Source of the DNA: DASQZK01 sp963732905
Lineage (GTDB): Bacteria > Bacteroidota > Bacteroidia > Bacteroidales > GCA-2748055
DNA: 64,000 nt
Assembly (NCBI GenBank): GCA_963732905.1
Contig: CAVTBM010000010.1
Coordinates: forward strand, 248,001 to 312,000
Reading direction: 5' to 3'
Shown: one piece after another, positions 27,156-35,827 of the stretch
Numbering within the stretch: the first letter of the stretch is position 1
Layout: every line of letters starts with the position of its first letter
Translations under genes and position numbers: made by a program
The notes under the pieces: generated by a model
What the model was told of the DNA's origin: nothing
Databases searched by the model: none
The model's input: the letters and a program-made list of their open reading frames with translations, nothing else

Positions 27156-30100
27156 ATGAAAGCTTACCTTAAATTTAGTCTGACGGTTCTGGTTGTTGCC
27201 TTCATGATTGCTCCTGCATATAGTCAGGACAACCGGACGCTGGACACAAAAGTCGCTGATATCCTGGCGCAGTTCCCGGCCAAAGATGCCCGGTATACAG
27301 AACTTCTGATGAAGAATATCATAGATCTCGGCCCGGATGGCATCGCTAAATTCTGTGATATGATCGTTCCTCCGGGAACGGGAGACGATACACAGGCAAG
27401 GTATGCACTGGCAAGCCTGGCCCGCTATGCCGGCGCTCCGGGGCAGGAAAACATCCGCGACATGGTCGAAAATGGATTCCTGGCAGCCCTTGCCAAAGCA
27501 TCGGACAAAGAAGTAAAATCGTTTTTTATACGTCGGCTTGCCCTCTGTGGACAATCTGCGTCGGTAGCCGCTCTTGAAAAATACCTCGACGCCGATGATT
27601 TATACGCACCAGCCGTTGCAACGCTAACAAGCATCGGGACCGAAGAGGCAGCCAGTGCCATCTTCAGGCACACGAGGGGTAAAACGGGGCCCCAACTTAA
27701 CGTACTCGTGAAAGATTTGGGTGTGCTGCATTATGAGCCGGCTGAAGAATTTATCATTTCCCTGGCAGGTTCCCCCGATGCAGCCACCCTCGAACAGGTG
27801 TACCGCGCTCTTGCCGGCCTGGGAGGCGTAAATTCGGCGGAGGTATTCCGTGAGGCTGCACAGAAAGCCGGCTATTCTGCCGATAAGACCGGGATCATGA
27901 TGTCCTGCCTGCAGTATGCGAGGCGTATGGGTGAAAAAGGTGAGTTGAAACTGAGCCATTCACTCTGTGACGACTTCCTGAAAAAATGTATCAGACCTGA
28001 TCAGTTGCAGTTCCGGTCAGCCGCCCTCGGAATTCTTCGCCATAATGAAGGTACAACTGTGACAGATCTTCTCCTGAAGGAGATCAGAAACAGTGATAAG
28101 GCATACCGTAATGCTGTACTCCGGATAGCCGGGGAAAATCTGACTCCTGAAGAAGTCAGCCGATGGATTGATGCCATGAAGAAAGTACCGCCGGAGACAC
28201 AGGGTGAGATCCTCACCTTCCTGGCTCACCGTACAGAAAATGATATCCTCGGGAAAGCCATTCTCCCTTCGTTGAATTCTGAGGACACAGCCGTGCGGAA
28301 TGAGGCGGTAAAGGCCCTTGTGGTGAACCAGCAGGATAAGGCACTGCCTGTATTGCTTGATCAGCTCACCAGGGTTAGATCGGACAGTGAATACCCTGTG
28401 ATTGAGGATGCTTTGCTTACCGTGTGCTCCGCCCGCGATGGGGAAGCCATAGCTTCACGAATGAAGGGCATGAATACTGATGGACAGGTTGTGCTTATCC
28501 ATGTGCTGGCCTCCAGGCGTGCAACCAGTCAGTTCAGTGACGTGGAGGCGCTTTGTTCATCTGAAAATGACGAAGTGAAAGCTGCGGCGTACAGTGCCCT
28601 TCCACGTTTGGCCAAATCCGGTGATCTAGGGGAATTAACCGCTTTACTGCGTAAGACCGGTGACCCGGAAGAGATCGCCTCCGTTCAGGGTGCCATTGAA
28701 GCAATTTTCGCCGGAGAAGAATACCCGGAACCGTCGGCCATACTTAAAGAGATGTCCACAGGGGATCTAAAAGAAAAGCTGATCCCGGTATTACCCTATC
28801 TGCATGATGAAAATGGATTGAAGACACTGGTGGACCTGCTGAAGAATGGAAAAGGGAAGGAAAGGGATGCGGCTTTTATGGCCCTGACGAACTGGACCGG
28901 TGCTTCTGCTCTGCCGGTTTTGTTTGATGTCTTCACCGATCCGGGATTCAAGGCATACAGGGATGATGCCCTGGAGGCGTACCTGGATCTGGCAGGTAAG
29001 GCCGATATACCCGACGATCAGCGATTGCTCTGGATTGAAAAGATCATGCCTGCATGTTCGTCAGTCAAAGCCCAAAGAGAGGTGATCGATGCAGCAGGTT
29101 CGGTTAAAACATTCCTTTCACTGGTTTTTGTTTCAAAATATCTTGACCGGGATGATCTGGCCAGATCGGCAGCCTACGCGGTGACCCGGTTAGTCCTGCC
29201 TTCACCGGGCGAAAGCGACGGTCTTACCGGGAAAATCGCCAGACAGACGCTCCTTAAGGCAAAGGAAAAACTGACCGGCCCCGACAGCCAGTATGTCAAA
29301 ATCGATATCCAGGAGTACCTCGATAAAATGCCCGATGAAACGGGCTATGTCTCCATTTTCGACGGGAAGGACCTGGATGGCTGGCAGGGTCTGGTGAAAG
29401 ATCCTTTGGCCCGCGCTAAAATGTCGCCAAAGGAACTGGCCAGGGAGCAGGCGGAAGCTGACATGCAGATGGGTGAAAACTGGGCCGTAAAGGACGGCTG
29501 CATCGTGTTTAACGGCAAAGGAGCTAACCTATGTACTAAGAAAATATATAAGGACTTTGATATGCTTGTTGACTGGCGAATCACTAAAAACGGCGACAGT
29601 GGCATTTACCTCAAGGGTACGCCCCAGATCCAGATTTGGGACACATCGCGGGTAGACGTTGGTGCACAGGTGGGTTCGGGCGGACTTTACAACAACGAGA
29701 AACACCGGAGTACGCCGCTGGTCCTTGCCGATAATGCTATCGGTGACTGGAACACCTTCCGAATCCACATGACAGGGGACGTGGTTACTGTGTACCTGAA
29801 CGGCATACTCGTCGTCGATCATGTTGTTATGGAGAACTATTGGGACAGAGGTATACCACTTTTCAGCGAAGGCCCCATTGAATTGCAGGCTCACGGTACT
29901 GACCTCGCTTTCCGAAACCTTTACGTAAAAACGATCGATCCTGAGCAGGAAGGACTGAGCGCAGATGAAAAGGCTGAAGGTTTCGTGTCGTTGTTTAACG
30001 GGAAGGACCTGGGAAACTGGGTGGGCAACAAAACCGATTATTCGGCTGAGGAAGGCTGCATTGTCGTTAATCCAGAGGATGGCAGCCATGGTAATCTTTA

Positions 30101-30551
30101 TACAGAGAAGGAATATTCCAACTTCGTCTTCCGCTTCGAATTCCTGCTGACGCCTGGTGCCAACAACGGCCTGGGTATTCATGCCCCACTCACCGGTGAT
30201 GCTGCCTATGTGGGGAAAGAACTGCAGATCCTCGATAACACAGCCCCCATATATGCCCATTTGCAGCCCTACCAGTATCACGGATCGGTTTACGGGATCA
30301 TCCCCGCGAAACGCGGATTCCTGAAACCCGTGGGGGAATGGAATTTTGAACAGGTGGAGGTGCGGGGTGATAACATTAAAATAACACTTAACGGCACCGT
30401 GATCGTCGATGGAAATGTAAAGGAAGCCACCAGAAACGGAACGCCTGATCATAAGGATCACCCGGGGCTGGAGCGTCATACCGGGCATATCGGGTTTCTC
30501 GGGCACGGCTCAGTGGTGAAATTCCGGAACATCCGAATAAAGGAGTTGTAA
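27156..30551 (+). CDS. HEAT-repeat protein with two DUF1080 domains
   Basis: A 1131-residue secreted protein. A signal peptide (about 1-23) and a long alpha-solenoid of HEAT-like repeats (about 40-720) are followed by two DUF1080/3-keto-disaccharide hydrolase domains (about 725-930, FDGKDLDGWQG; about 945-1131, FNGKDLGNWVG). DUF1080 proteins act on 3-keto-glycosides made by oxidoreductases such as the one encoded just upstream (gap 102 bp, same strand). The HEAT part may be a protein-binding scaffold. The tandem arrangement could give two substrate specificities. Confidence 0.85.
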   Translation: MKAYLKFSLTVLVVAFMIAPAYSQDNRTLDTKVADILAQFPAKDARYTELLMKNIIDLGPDGIAKFCDMIVPPGTGDDTQARYALASLARYAGAPGQENIRDMVENGFLAALAKASDKEVKSFFIRRLALCGQSASVAALEKYLDADDLYAPAVATLTSIGTEEAASAIFRHTRGKTGPQLNVLVKDLGVLHYEPAEEFIISLAGSPDAATLEQVYRALAGLGGVNSAEVFREAAQKAGYSADKTGIMMSCLQYARRMGEKGELKLSHSLCDDFLKKCIRPDQLQFRSAALGILRHNEGTTVTDLLLKEIRNSDKAYRNAVLRIAGENLTPEEVSRWIDAMKKVPPETQGEILTFLAHRTENDILGKAILPSLNSEDTAVRNEAVKALVVNQQDKALPVLLDQLTRVRSDSEYPVIEDALLTVCSARDGEAIASRMKGMNTDGQVVLIHVLASRRATSQFSDVEALCSSENDEVKAAAYSALPRLAKSGDLGELTALLRKTGDPEEIASVQGAIEAIFAGEEYPEPSAILKEMSTGDLKEKLIPVLPYLHDENGLKTLVDLLKNGKGKERDAAFMALTNWTGASALPVLFDVFTDPGFKAYRDDALEAYLDLAGKADIPDDQRLLWIEKIMPACSSVKAQREVIDAAGSVKTFLSLVFVSKYLDRDDLARSAAYAVTRLVLPSPGESDGLTGKIARQTLLKAKEKLTGPDSQYVKIDIQEYLDKMPDETGYVSIFDGKDLDGWQGLVKDPLARAKMSPKELAREQAEADMQMGENWAVKDGCIVFNGKGANLCTKKIYKDFDMLVDWRITKNGDSGIYLKGTPQIQIWDTSRVDVGAQVGSGGLYNNEKHRSTPLVLADNAIGDWNTFRIHMTGDVVTVYLNGILVVDHVVMENYWDRGIPLFSEGPIELQAHGTDLAFRNLYVKTIDPEQEGLSADEKAEGFVSLFNGKDLGNWVGNKTDYSAEEGCIVVNPEDGSHGNLYTEKEYSNFVFRFEFLLTPGANNGLGIHAPLTGDAAYVGKELQILDNTAPIYAHLQPYQYHGSVYGIIPAKRGFLKPVGEWNFEQVEVRGDNIKITLNGTVIVDGNVKEATRNGTPDHKDHPGLERHTGHIGFLGHGSVVKFRNIRIKEL

Positions 30552-30806
30552 GGGATGCAGACACCGGAGGAAAGGAAATTTCAGAAACTTCCCTGCCACG
30601 ATTATAAATTTAGATGAAGGTGTCACAAAAGGACATAAACGTAGCGAAGCGATCTCACGACCAACGGGAGTAACATTATGCTTAATTCAAGAAGCCTGGT
30701 GCATGGAAGTTACACGGGGACTGTATTTTTTTAGCGCATTTATAGGTTTTCTTCAGGTTCTGATTGACAAGAGTATCAATATATTGTCCAAGGATATCCT
30801 TGCTTG

Positions 30807-31937
30807 TCAGTACCAGTCATCGGGCGCGAACGGCATACCTACATAAGAGCAGTCATAGCATTTCTGGATATTTACCAGGACAATAACATCACCTGCCTCA
30901 CCGGCAAAGTAATACTCCCCGATCCTGTCACCCACTGATGCATGAAAATCGGGAGGTTTTAGAGGTGTCAGGACTATGCAATCACTGAAACCTGTTTCAA
31001 AATGCCTGATCTTGAGCTGTATTTTCGTAATGATTTTTACTTCGGAATGAACGCCTGAAGCACTGAATAGTCCGATGACAGGCAGATTCTCATCCCTGAC
31101 ATTATGGATATTTCCTTTCAAAGCCCCGGGTATGGGATCAAAAAACCCTCCCGAGCCTGAATTTAACTTTAGTGTTTTCTGGAGATACTGATAGTTATTC
31201 CTTGTCAAAGAATAAACCTTCAGTCTGGTGTTGTAACGCACCGACAATTTACTTGTGAAGGCAGAGGATATAAAATAGAGATTAGCGTCAACTATCTTGT
31301 TTTCAATCAGATTCTCGGTTGTTGATACCGAGATAAACGGGGAAGTTGATCTCTGCCAGCAGGGGCGGAACCCGTTCAAGTTAACCGGTGGCACTAGCTC
31401 CCAGGTTTCAATCCATCTCCATTCATAATAACGGGGGTTTTCAGGCCCGGCATGTGCAGCTGCGTGTATTTCAATGCCTTCTTCTCCGGCGTAAGGGTGA
31501 CTAATAGAATTATAAAACTGTCTGAAATAAATTGAGTCAATCACAGGAGCTTCGAGAAATTCCTCATAATCTGACTCATAGATCTCTCCGTTATTATCGA
31601 CGATCCTTAATTTATACTTCCCTCCACTTTGGGGGATTAGGTCAGGGTCGGACTGGTAGAGCCCGGCTGCAGTCTCAGTGAGCGTCCAACCATTTTCAGT
31701 CGCGTCCAGGATCTGTACGAGTGCACCTCTCACCGGACTTGTAACATTTTCTTCATAGGGAAATGAATACGACAGTTTGACTGTTGCCGCCGGTGTCTCA
31801 TCACTAAGCAGCGCGTCAACGACAAGCACATTTTCGTATCCGTGAATGTCGGGTGTGAATTTTTCGACGCAGGATGAGGGTATGAGCATGAAAAGGCTTA
31901 GAAATGAGAAGATTTTAAGGAAAACACGTTGATTCAT
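30807..31937 (-). CDS. DUF4249 lipoprotein
   Basis: A 376-residue protein with a lipoprotein signal (Cys about 23, IPSSC) and the DUF4249 pattern: an early ENVLVVDALLSDE, VQILDATENGW and a C-terminal Cys pair (QKCYDCSYVG). In Bacteroidota this family is normally encoded next to a TonB-dependent receptor with a carboxypeptidase-like domain. None is adjacent here, so this is an orphan copy. Function unknown; surface uptake or adhesion is the usual guess. Confidence 0.8.
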   Translation of the reverse strand: MNQRVFLKIFSFLSLFMLIPSSCVEKFTPDIHGYENVLVVDALLSDETPAATVKLSYSFPYEENVTSPVRGALVQILDATENGWTLTETAAGLYQSDPDLIPQSGGKYKLRIVDNNGEIYESDYEEFLEAPVIDSIYFRQFYNSISHPYAGEEGIEIHAAAHAGPENPRYYEWRWIETWELVPPVNLNGFRPCWQRSTSPFISVSTTENLIENKIVDANLYFISSAFTSKLSVRYNTRLKVYSLTRNNYQYLQKTLKLNSGSGGFFDPIPGALKGNIHNVRDENLPVIGLFSASGVHSEVKIITKIQLKIRHFETGFSDCIVLTPLKPPDFHASVGDRIGEYYFAGEAGDVIVLVNIQKCYDCSYVGMPFAPDDWY

Positions 31938-31974
31938 CTGGAATGACTGTAATGCACGTTGTGATCTGTGGATT

Positions 31975-31982
31975 CAAATATA
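31975..31982 (-). promoter_or_regulatory. Candidate -7 element (TATATTTG)
   Basis: Matches TAnnTTTG on the minus strand about 38 bp before the DUF4249 start. No clear -33 was seen. Confidence 0.35.
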
Positions 31983-32333
31983 AAATAAAACTTTTCAATC
32001 CCCTACATCCCGGAATCCCTTCTTTCTAAAAATTGAAGCTGAAAGTCATTAAAGATCTCCGGATTCGAACCCCTTGCTGTGACTGAGGAAGGATCCTTAT
32101 GGTGGTTCCTGCCCGGGATGAAGAGGAAGTCTGACCAGCAAAGCTTCAAATTCGTAAACATTCTTTTATATTTGTACAGGGAGGATGAATCAAACGTGTT
32201 TGGTTGCGGGTGTGCCCGGATACATTCATTGAAAAATTTCCTTATTAAGCCTGGCCCGGGTGCGAACATCCCCTTCAGCAGAGACAGTGTAAGCCTTTAA
32301 TCTACAACCGGCAGACCTAAATTGAAAACGAAT
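31983..32333. other. Gene-free stretch between divergent genes
   Basis: About 350 bp with an open frame on the minus strand (32003-32269) that has no recognisable protein features. A plus-strand TATATTTG (32167-32174) could be a -7 element, far from the next gene. Nothing else was seen. Confidence 0.4.
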
Positions 32334-33971
32334 ATGAATAATAAGCCTTTAGTTATTTCAGTAACCTTTATCCTACTCTGTTTCGAGCTTTTCGCCCAGG
32401 ATCCAATCCAGAGTCAGAAAGCCGGATGGCTCTCCCTTGCGGAAGCCGTCAAACCGGAACTTGTTACGGTTGAAAAAAGGCCGGAAGCAATTGTCTCAGT
32501 TTCCAGGGATGATTCTGCATTCCAGGGATTCAGGGCAGATTTTAAAGAGCGTACGGATAGCTTCTATACCACATCCATGAAGCAACATTCAGGCGTGATA
32601 TTTGATTTTGGTGAGCATCTGACTGGCTTTGTAACGTTCAAAATTGAAGACCTCGGACGGGTAACCGATGCACCGCTCAGGCTGAAATTTACCTTTGCAG
32701 AAGTTCCGTCAGCGGTTGTTGTTCCGTTTGATCCGTATACAGGTGTCCTTAGCAGGGCTTGGTTACAGGATGAGATCGTCACTATTAATGAAGTGCCGGC
32801 ATTAATAACCATTCCGAGACGGGTCGCATTCCGCTATATGAGAATTGACGTGCTGGGCAGTTCAATATACTCCGATTTTAAGCTGACCGATATTTACGTG
32901 AAGGCAACGACCTCTGCAAAAACACAGAATGTATCACTCGCACCGGAAACTCCCGATATAGTTAAGAAAATTTATACAGTCGGACTGAATACACTCAAAG
33001 AATGCATGCAAACGGTTTATGAAGACGGACCGAAACGTGACAGGAGACTTTGGGTAGGGGATTTATACATGGAATCGCTGGCAAACCGGTATTCGTTTAA
33101 AAATGACAGTCTGACCAGGCGTTGTCTGTATTTACTTGCCGGATTGAGCGATCAGAATGGCTATGTTCCTTCAAATGTGTTTGAACGTCCTGAACCACAT
33201 CCGCAGGATAATCCGCACCTTGATTATTCACTCATCTATAATGTTGTTTTGAAAGAATACCTGGAAGAAACGGGGGATAAAAAAACGGCCGGTGATCTGT
33301 GGCCTGTGGCTAAGGAACAAATCACAATTCCCAAAAAATACCTGGGACAGGACGGGATGATGGATTATGAACGTGCCGGCAAAGAGTGGAGACTTTTTTT
33401 TGACTGGAATGAGAATTTGGATAAGCAGGCTTGCTTACAGGGCTGTGTCATCTGGGCGTTTCAAAACACCTGGGAACTGGCAAAAGAGCTGGGGAAAGAA
33501 AACGAAGTTTCCGAATTGCCTGCATTAATCAGCAAAATGACCAGTGCTGCACATCAAAATCTTTACGACAGGAAACAAGGTGTTTTTATCAGCGGGAATA
33601 AAAAACAAGTATCTTATGCCTCCCAGGCATGGATGGTATTGAGCGGCGTCGCGTCTAAAAAAGAAGGTGCTGAAGCTTTCAGAAATATCCTGCGCAGGAC
33701 AGATGTGGTTTATCCGGGTGCCCCCTATTTATATTACTATGTCGTTGAGGCCATGATCAGGTCAGGACTGGAACAGGAAGCTAAAAGCGTTCTGACTACC
33801 TACTGGGGAGGAATGGTGAAGAAAGGTGCAGACACTTTCTGGGAAGTTTATGATCCGGCTAATGATTTTGTTTCTCCTTATAATGATTTTTTGGTCAACA
33901 GTTATTGTCACGCATGGAGCTGTACACCGGTTTATTTCATAAAAAGATATCCTGCTATATTCCAGAAATAA
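32334..33971 (+). CDS. Secreted GH78-like (alpha-L-rhamnosidase-type) protein
   Basis: A 545-residue secreted protein (signal ends near LFAQ). An N-terminal beta-sandwich (HSGVIFDFGEHLTGFVTFKI) is followed by an (alpha/alpha)6 barrel with DGPKRDRRLWVGDLYMES, which matches the conserved acidic motif of GH78 rhamnosidases. Later aromatic-rich motifs (FFDWNENLDKQA, SYCHAWSCTP) also fit the clan. It is shorter than typical GH78 enzymes. The ATG at 32334 was chosen over a TTG at 32322. It probably cleaves terminal rhamnose or a related sugar. Confidence 0.75.
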   Translation: MNNKPLVISVTFILLCFELFAQDPIQSQKAGWLSLAEAVKPELVTVEKRPEAIVSVSRDDSAFQGFRADFKERTDSFYTTSMKQHSGVIFDFGEHLTGFVTFKIEDLGRVTDAPLRLKFTFAEVPSAVVVPFDPYTGVLSRAWLQDEIVTINEVPALITIPRRVAFRYMRIDVLGSSIYSDFKLTDIYVKATTSAKTQNVSLAPETPDIVKKIYTVGLNTLKECMQTVYEDGPKRDRRLWVGDLYMESLANRYSFKNDSLTRRCLYLLAGLSDQNGYVPSNVFERPEPHPQDNPHLDYSLIYNVVLKEYLEETGDKKTAGDLWPVAKEQITIPKKYLGQDGMMDYERAGKEWRLFFDWNENLDKQACLQGCVIWAFQNTWELAKELGKENEVSELPALISKMTSAAHQNLYDRKQGVFISGNKKQVSYASQAWMVLSGVASKKEGAEAFRNILRRTDVVYPGAPYLYYYVVEAMIRSGLEQEAKSVLTTYWGGMVKKGADTFWEVYDPANDFVSPYNDFLVNSYCHAWSCTPVYFIKRYPAIFQK

Positions 33972-34154
33972 AGAATTTCACAAGTTGCCAAATGAAAATC
34001 AAATAAAGGAAATATGGTCGGGTCTGCTGGCCCTCTCACAGCATATTGACTTCACCGCCCGACTATGATCTGTTATTTTTTTTAACTTAGGTGTGATAAA
34101 AAGTCTGTCTAACCTTTATTGCTGACAATGATTCAGAAACGGACACCCTAAAAA

Positions 34155-34919
34155 ATGTTTAACCTTTTTCGGATGATACGATTTGTGCTCATTATTGCCC
34201 TCTTAGGCGGCGTCGCTCAGTCTGTCCAGTCGCAGGCCGACACTTCCCTGTTTTTTAAGAATGGTTTTTACATTGAAGATATTTACAGATTCAGCAACCA
34301 GGATCAACTCAACAGGGTATTGAACAATGCCGGGATTAGCGGAATTCACGGAGATTTTATAGGTCTTTCACTGGGAGTCTCTTCCCGGTATTCTGATAGA
34401 AATTCTTATGTTATAGCCCAACTGTCTTTTCTTGGATCTGAAATGATATACAGTAAATCACCGAGCAGGAATGCAAGCATATATGTGCTTGAATTGTCAA
34501 CAGAAATGCACTGGGTATTGTCGAAAAGTCCAAAATGGCTGATTTATCCGTATTACGGATTTGGAATGGGAAACAGTATTCTTGGTCTTACCGATACAGC
34601 CACTGATTTGACTTTCAGCAATGGGATGTCCGGCTCTTCAGACGGAGGTAAGCGGGTTGAAATTTATTTGATGGATTGGCCGCTGATCTTCGTGAACTCC
34701 GGGATCGGGATTGAACGTCGGATAAGGATAAGCCAGAACGTCTTTTTTATCGGGATAGGTCTTGGATACAGGCTTTCTACGAGGTCACACTGGGGCGGTA
34801 GTAACGATTTACCAATGACTGGTTTCAGCGGTTATGAAATCAAGTGGAGAATAAGGTTTGAAACAGTGAACAAGCTGGTTTCCAAAAAGAGGCCGGGTAT
34901 TTACAGGGAAGTCCATTAG
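34155..34919 (+). CDS. Secreted protein, probable outer-membrane beta-barrel
   Basis: A 254-residue protein with a signal peptide (about 1-28, ending VQSQA). Alternating strands in the mature part (YVIAQLSFLG, YPYYGFGMG, GIGLGYRLSTRSHWGG) suggest a small barrel. No enzyme motif is visible and the family is not recognised. The next gene (a putative immunity protein) starts 67 bp downstream on the same strand. Confidence 0.6.
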   Translation: MFNLFRMIRFVLIIALLGGVAQSVQSQADTSLFFKNGFYIEDIYRFSNQDQLNRVLNNAGISGIHGDFIGLSLGVSSRYSDRNSYVIAQLSFLGSEMIYSKSPSRNASIYVLELSTEMHWVLSKSPKWLIYPYYGFGMGNSILGLTDTATDLTFSNGMSGSSDGGKRVEIYLMDWPLIFVNSGIGIERRIRISQNVFFIGIGLGYRLSTRSHWGGSNDLPMTGFSGYEIKWRIRFETVNKLVSKKRPGIYREVH

Positions 34920-34986
34920 TTCTGATTGTATTAAGAGTGAATGTATTCTGAAAACGAAAAGAATTATTCAAAAGGCAGGCATCATC

Positions 34987-35454
34987 ATGAGAGATAAACG
35001 GTTTATAGCGGAACATCGGGGCGGACTGCTGAAAAAGGAACAACACCGGCAATTGATGCGGTGGGCCTGTGCTTGTGTGGAACATGTATTTCCGCTGTTA
35101 CCGGATAAACCGGATCGCAGTCTGGAGGAAGCGTTACGTGCCGGAAGAGGATGGGAGCTAGGAGAGACTTCGGTTGGTGAGGCGAGAAATGCTTCAGTGG
35201 AAGCCATCGCCCTGGCAAATGAATCAGTTGAAGGGATCTCAGAAGCGATAGCGCGCGCTGCCGGCCATGCAGTGGCAACGGCCCACATGGCCGACCATGC
35301 AGTGGTTGCTGCACTTTATGCTCTGAAAGCCGTGAAAAATGCTGGTAAATCAATCGATGCCGAGAGAGACTGGCAGAATGAACAACTGCCGGAGGGGGTC
35401 AAAGAGCTGGTTTTTGCCATCATGCCTGAGAAGTTAAAAGGTTTGAAACTATAA
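34987..35454 (+). CDS. Putative immunity protein (Imm5-like)
   Basis: A 155-residue, wholly helical, Ala-rich protein starting MRDKRFIAEHRGGLLKKE and containing RWACACVEHV and ATAHMADHAV. This pattern is the family annotated as putative immunity protein. It has no signal peptide, so it would be cytoplasmic. No toxin gene is adjacent, so it is an orphan, perhaps protecting against toxins from other cells. Confidence 0.65.
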   Translation: MRDKRFIAEHRGGLLKKEQHRQLMRWACACVEHVFPLLPDKPDRSLEEALRAGRGWELGETSVGEARNASVEAIALANESVEGISEAIARAAGHAVATAHMADHAVVAALYALKAVKNAGKSIDAERDWQNEQLPEGVKELVFAIMPEKLKGLKL

Positions 35455-35827
35455 AAAAACAGCAGGGTAAAGACTTGTGGTGAACGGTTCTTAGCAGTAC
35501 TTTAGACAAACGTATGACCATCCCCGGTAATTTATTGGTGTGGCCCGATTTTCCGATATTAAACTGAACGGGAAAATGACAGGGAACGCGTTTTGAACAG
35601 AACAGGTAGGTATCCCGGAGCCGTCTGAAGGGCTGCAGGATAATGACCAACATCATGAATCAAAAAATACGTTAAATGAAATCCATCCGATTGATGACAA
35701 CACAACCTATCCGCCTGAGCCTGCGAGCTCAGCGGACCTAAAGTGACTTTATACTAATCGATCATATGCTGTTATCCCACACGAGCGGGATAAGCTATTC
35801 TACCTCTAAAATTTAAATTATTATAGA
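35455..35827. other. Gene-free stretch including the shared leader
   Basis: 373 bp. The first ~220 bp show nothing recognisable; the rest is copy 2 of the shared leader element. Confidence 0.5.
35674..35827 (+). repeat. Shared leader element, copy 2
   Basis: Matches the minus strand of 16269-16430 along its length and ends at the ATG at 35828, as copy 1 ends at its ATG. Hairpins TATCCC-acacgagc-GGGATA and TCCGCctgag...GCGGA are visible. The two stretches before the start codons read TATTCTACCTcTAAAATTTAA and TATTCTACCTaTAAAATCAAA. Confidence 0.7.

Noticed and set aside
32045..32065. GGTTCGAATCC-like text on the minus strand, resembling a tRNA T-arm
   Set aside because: The flanking bases do not form a T-stem and no acceptor or anticodon arm could be built.
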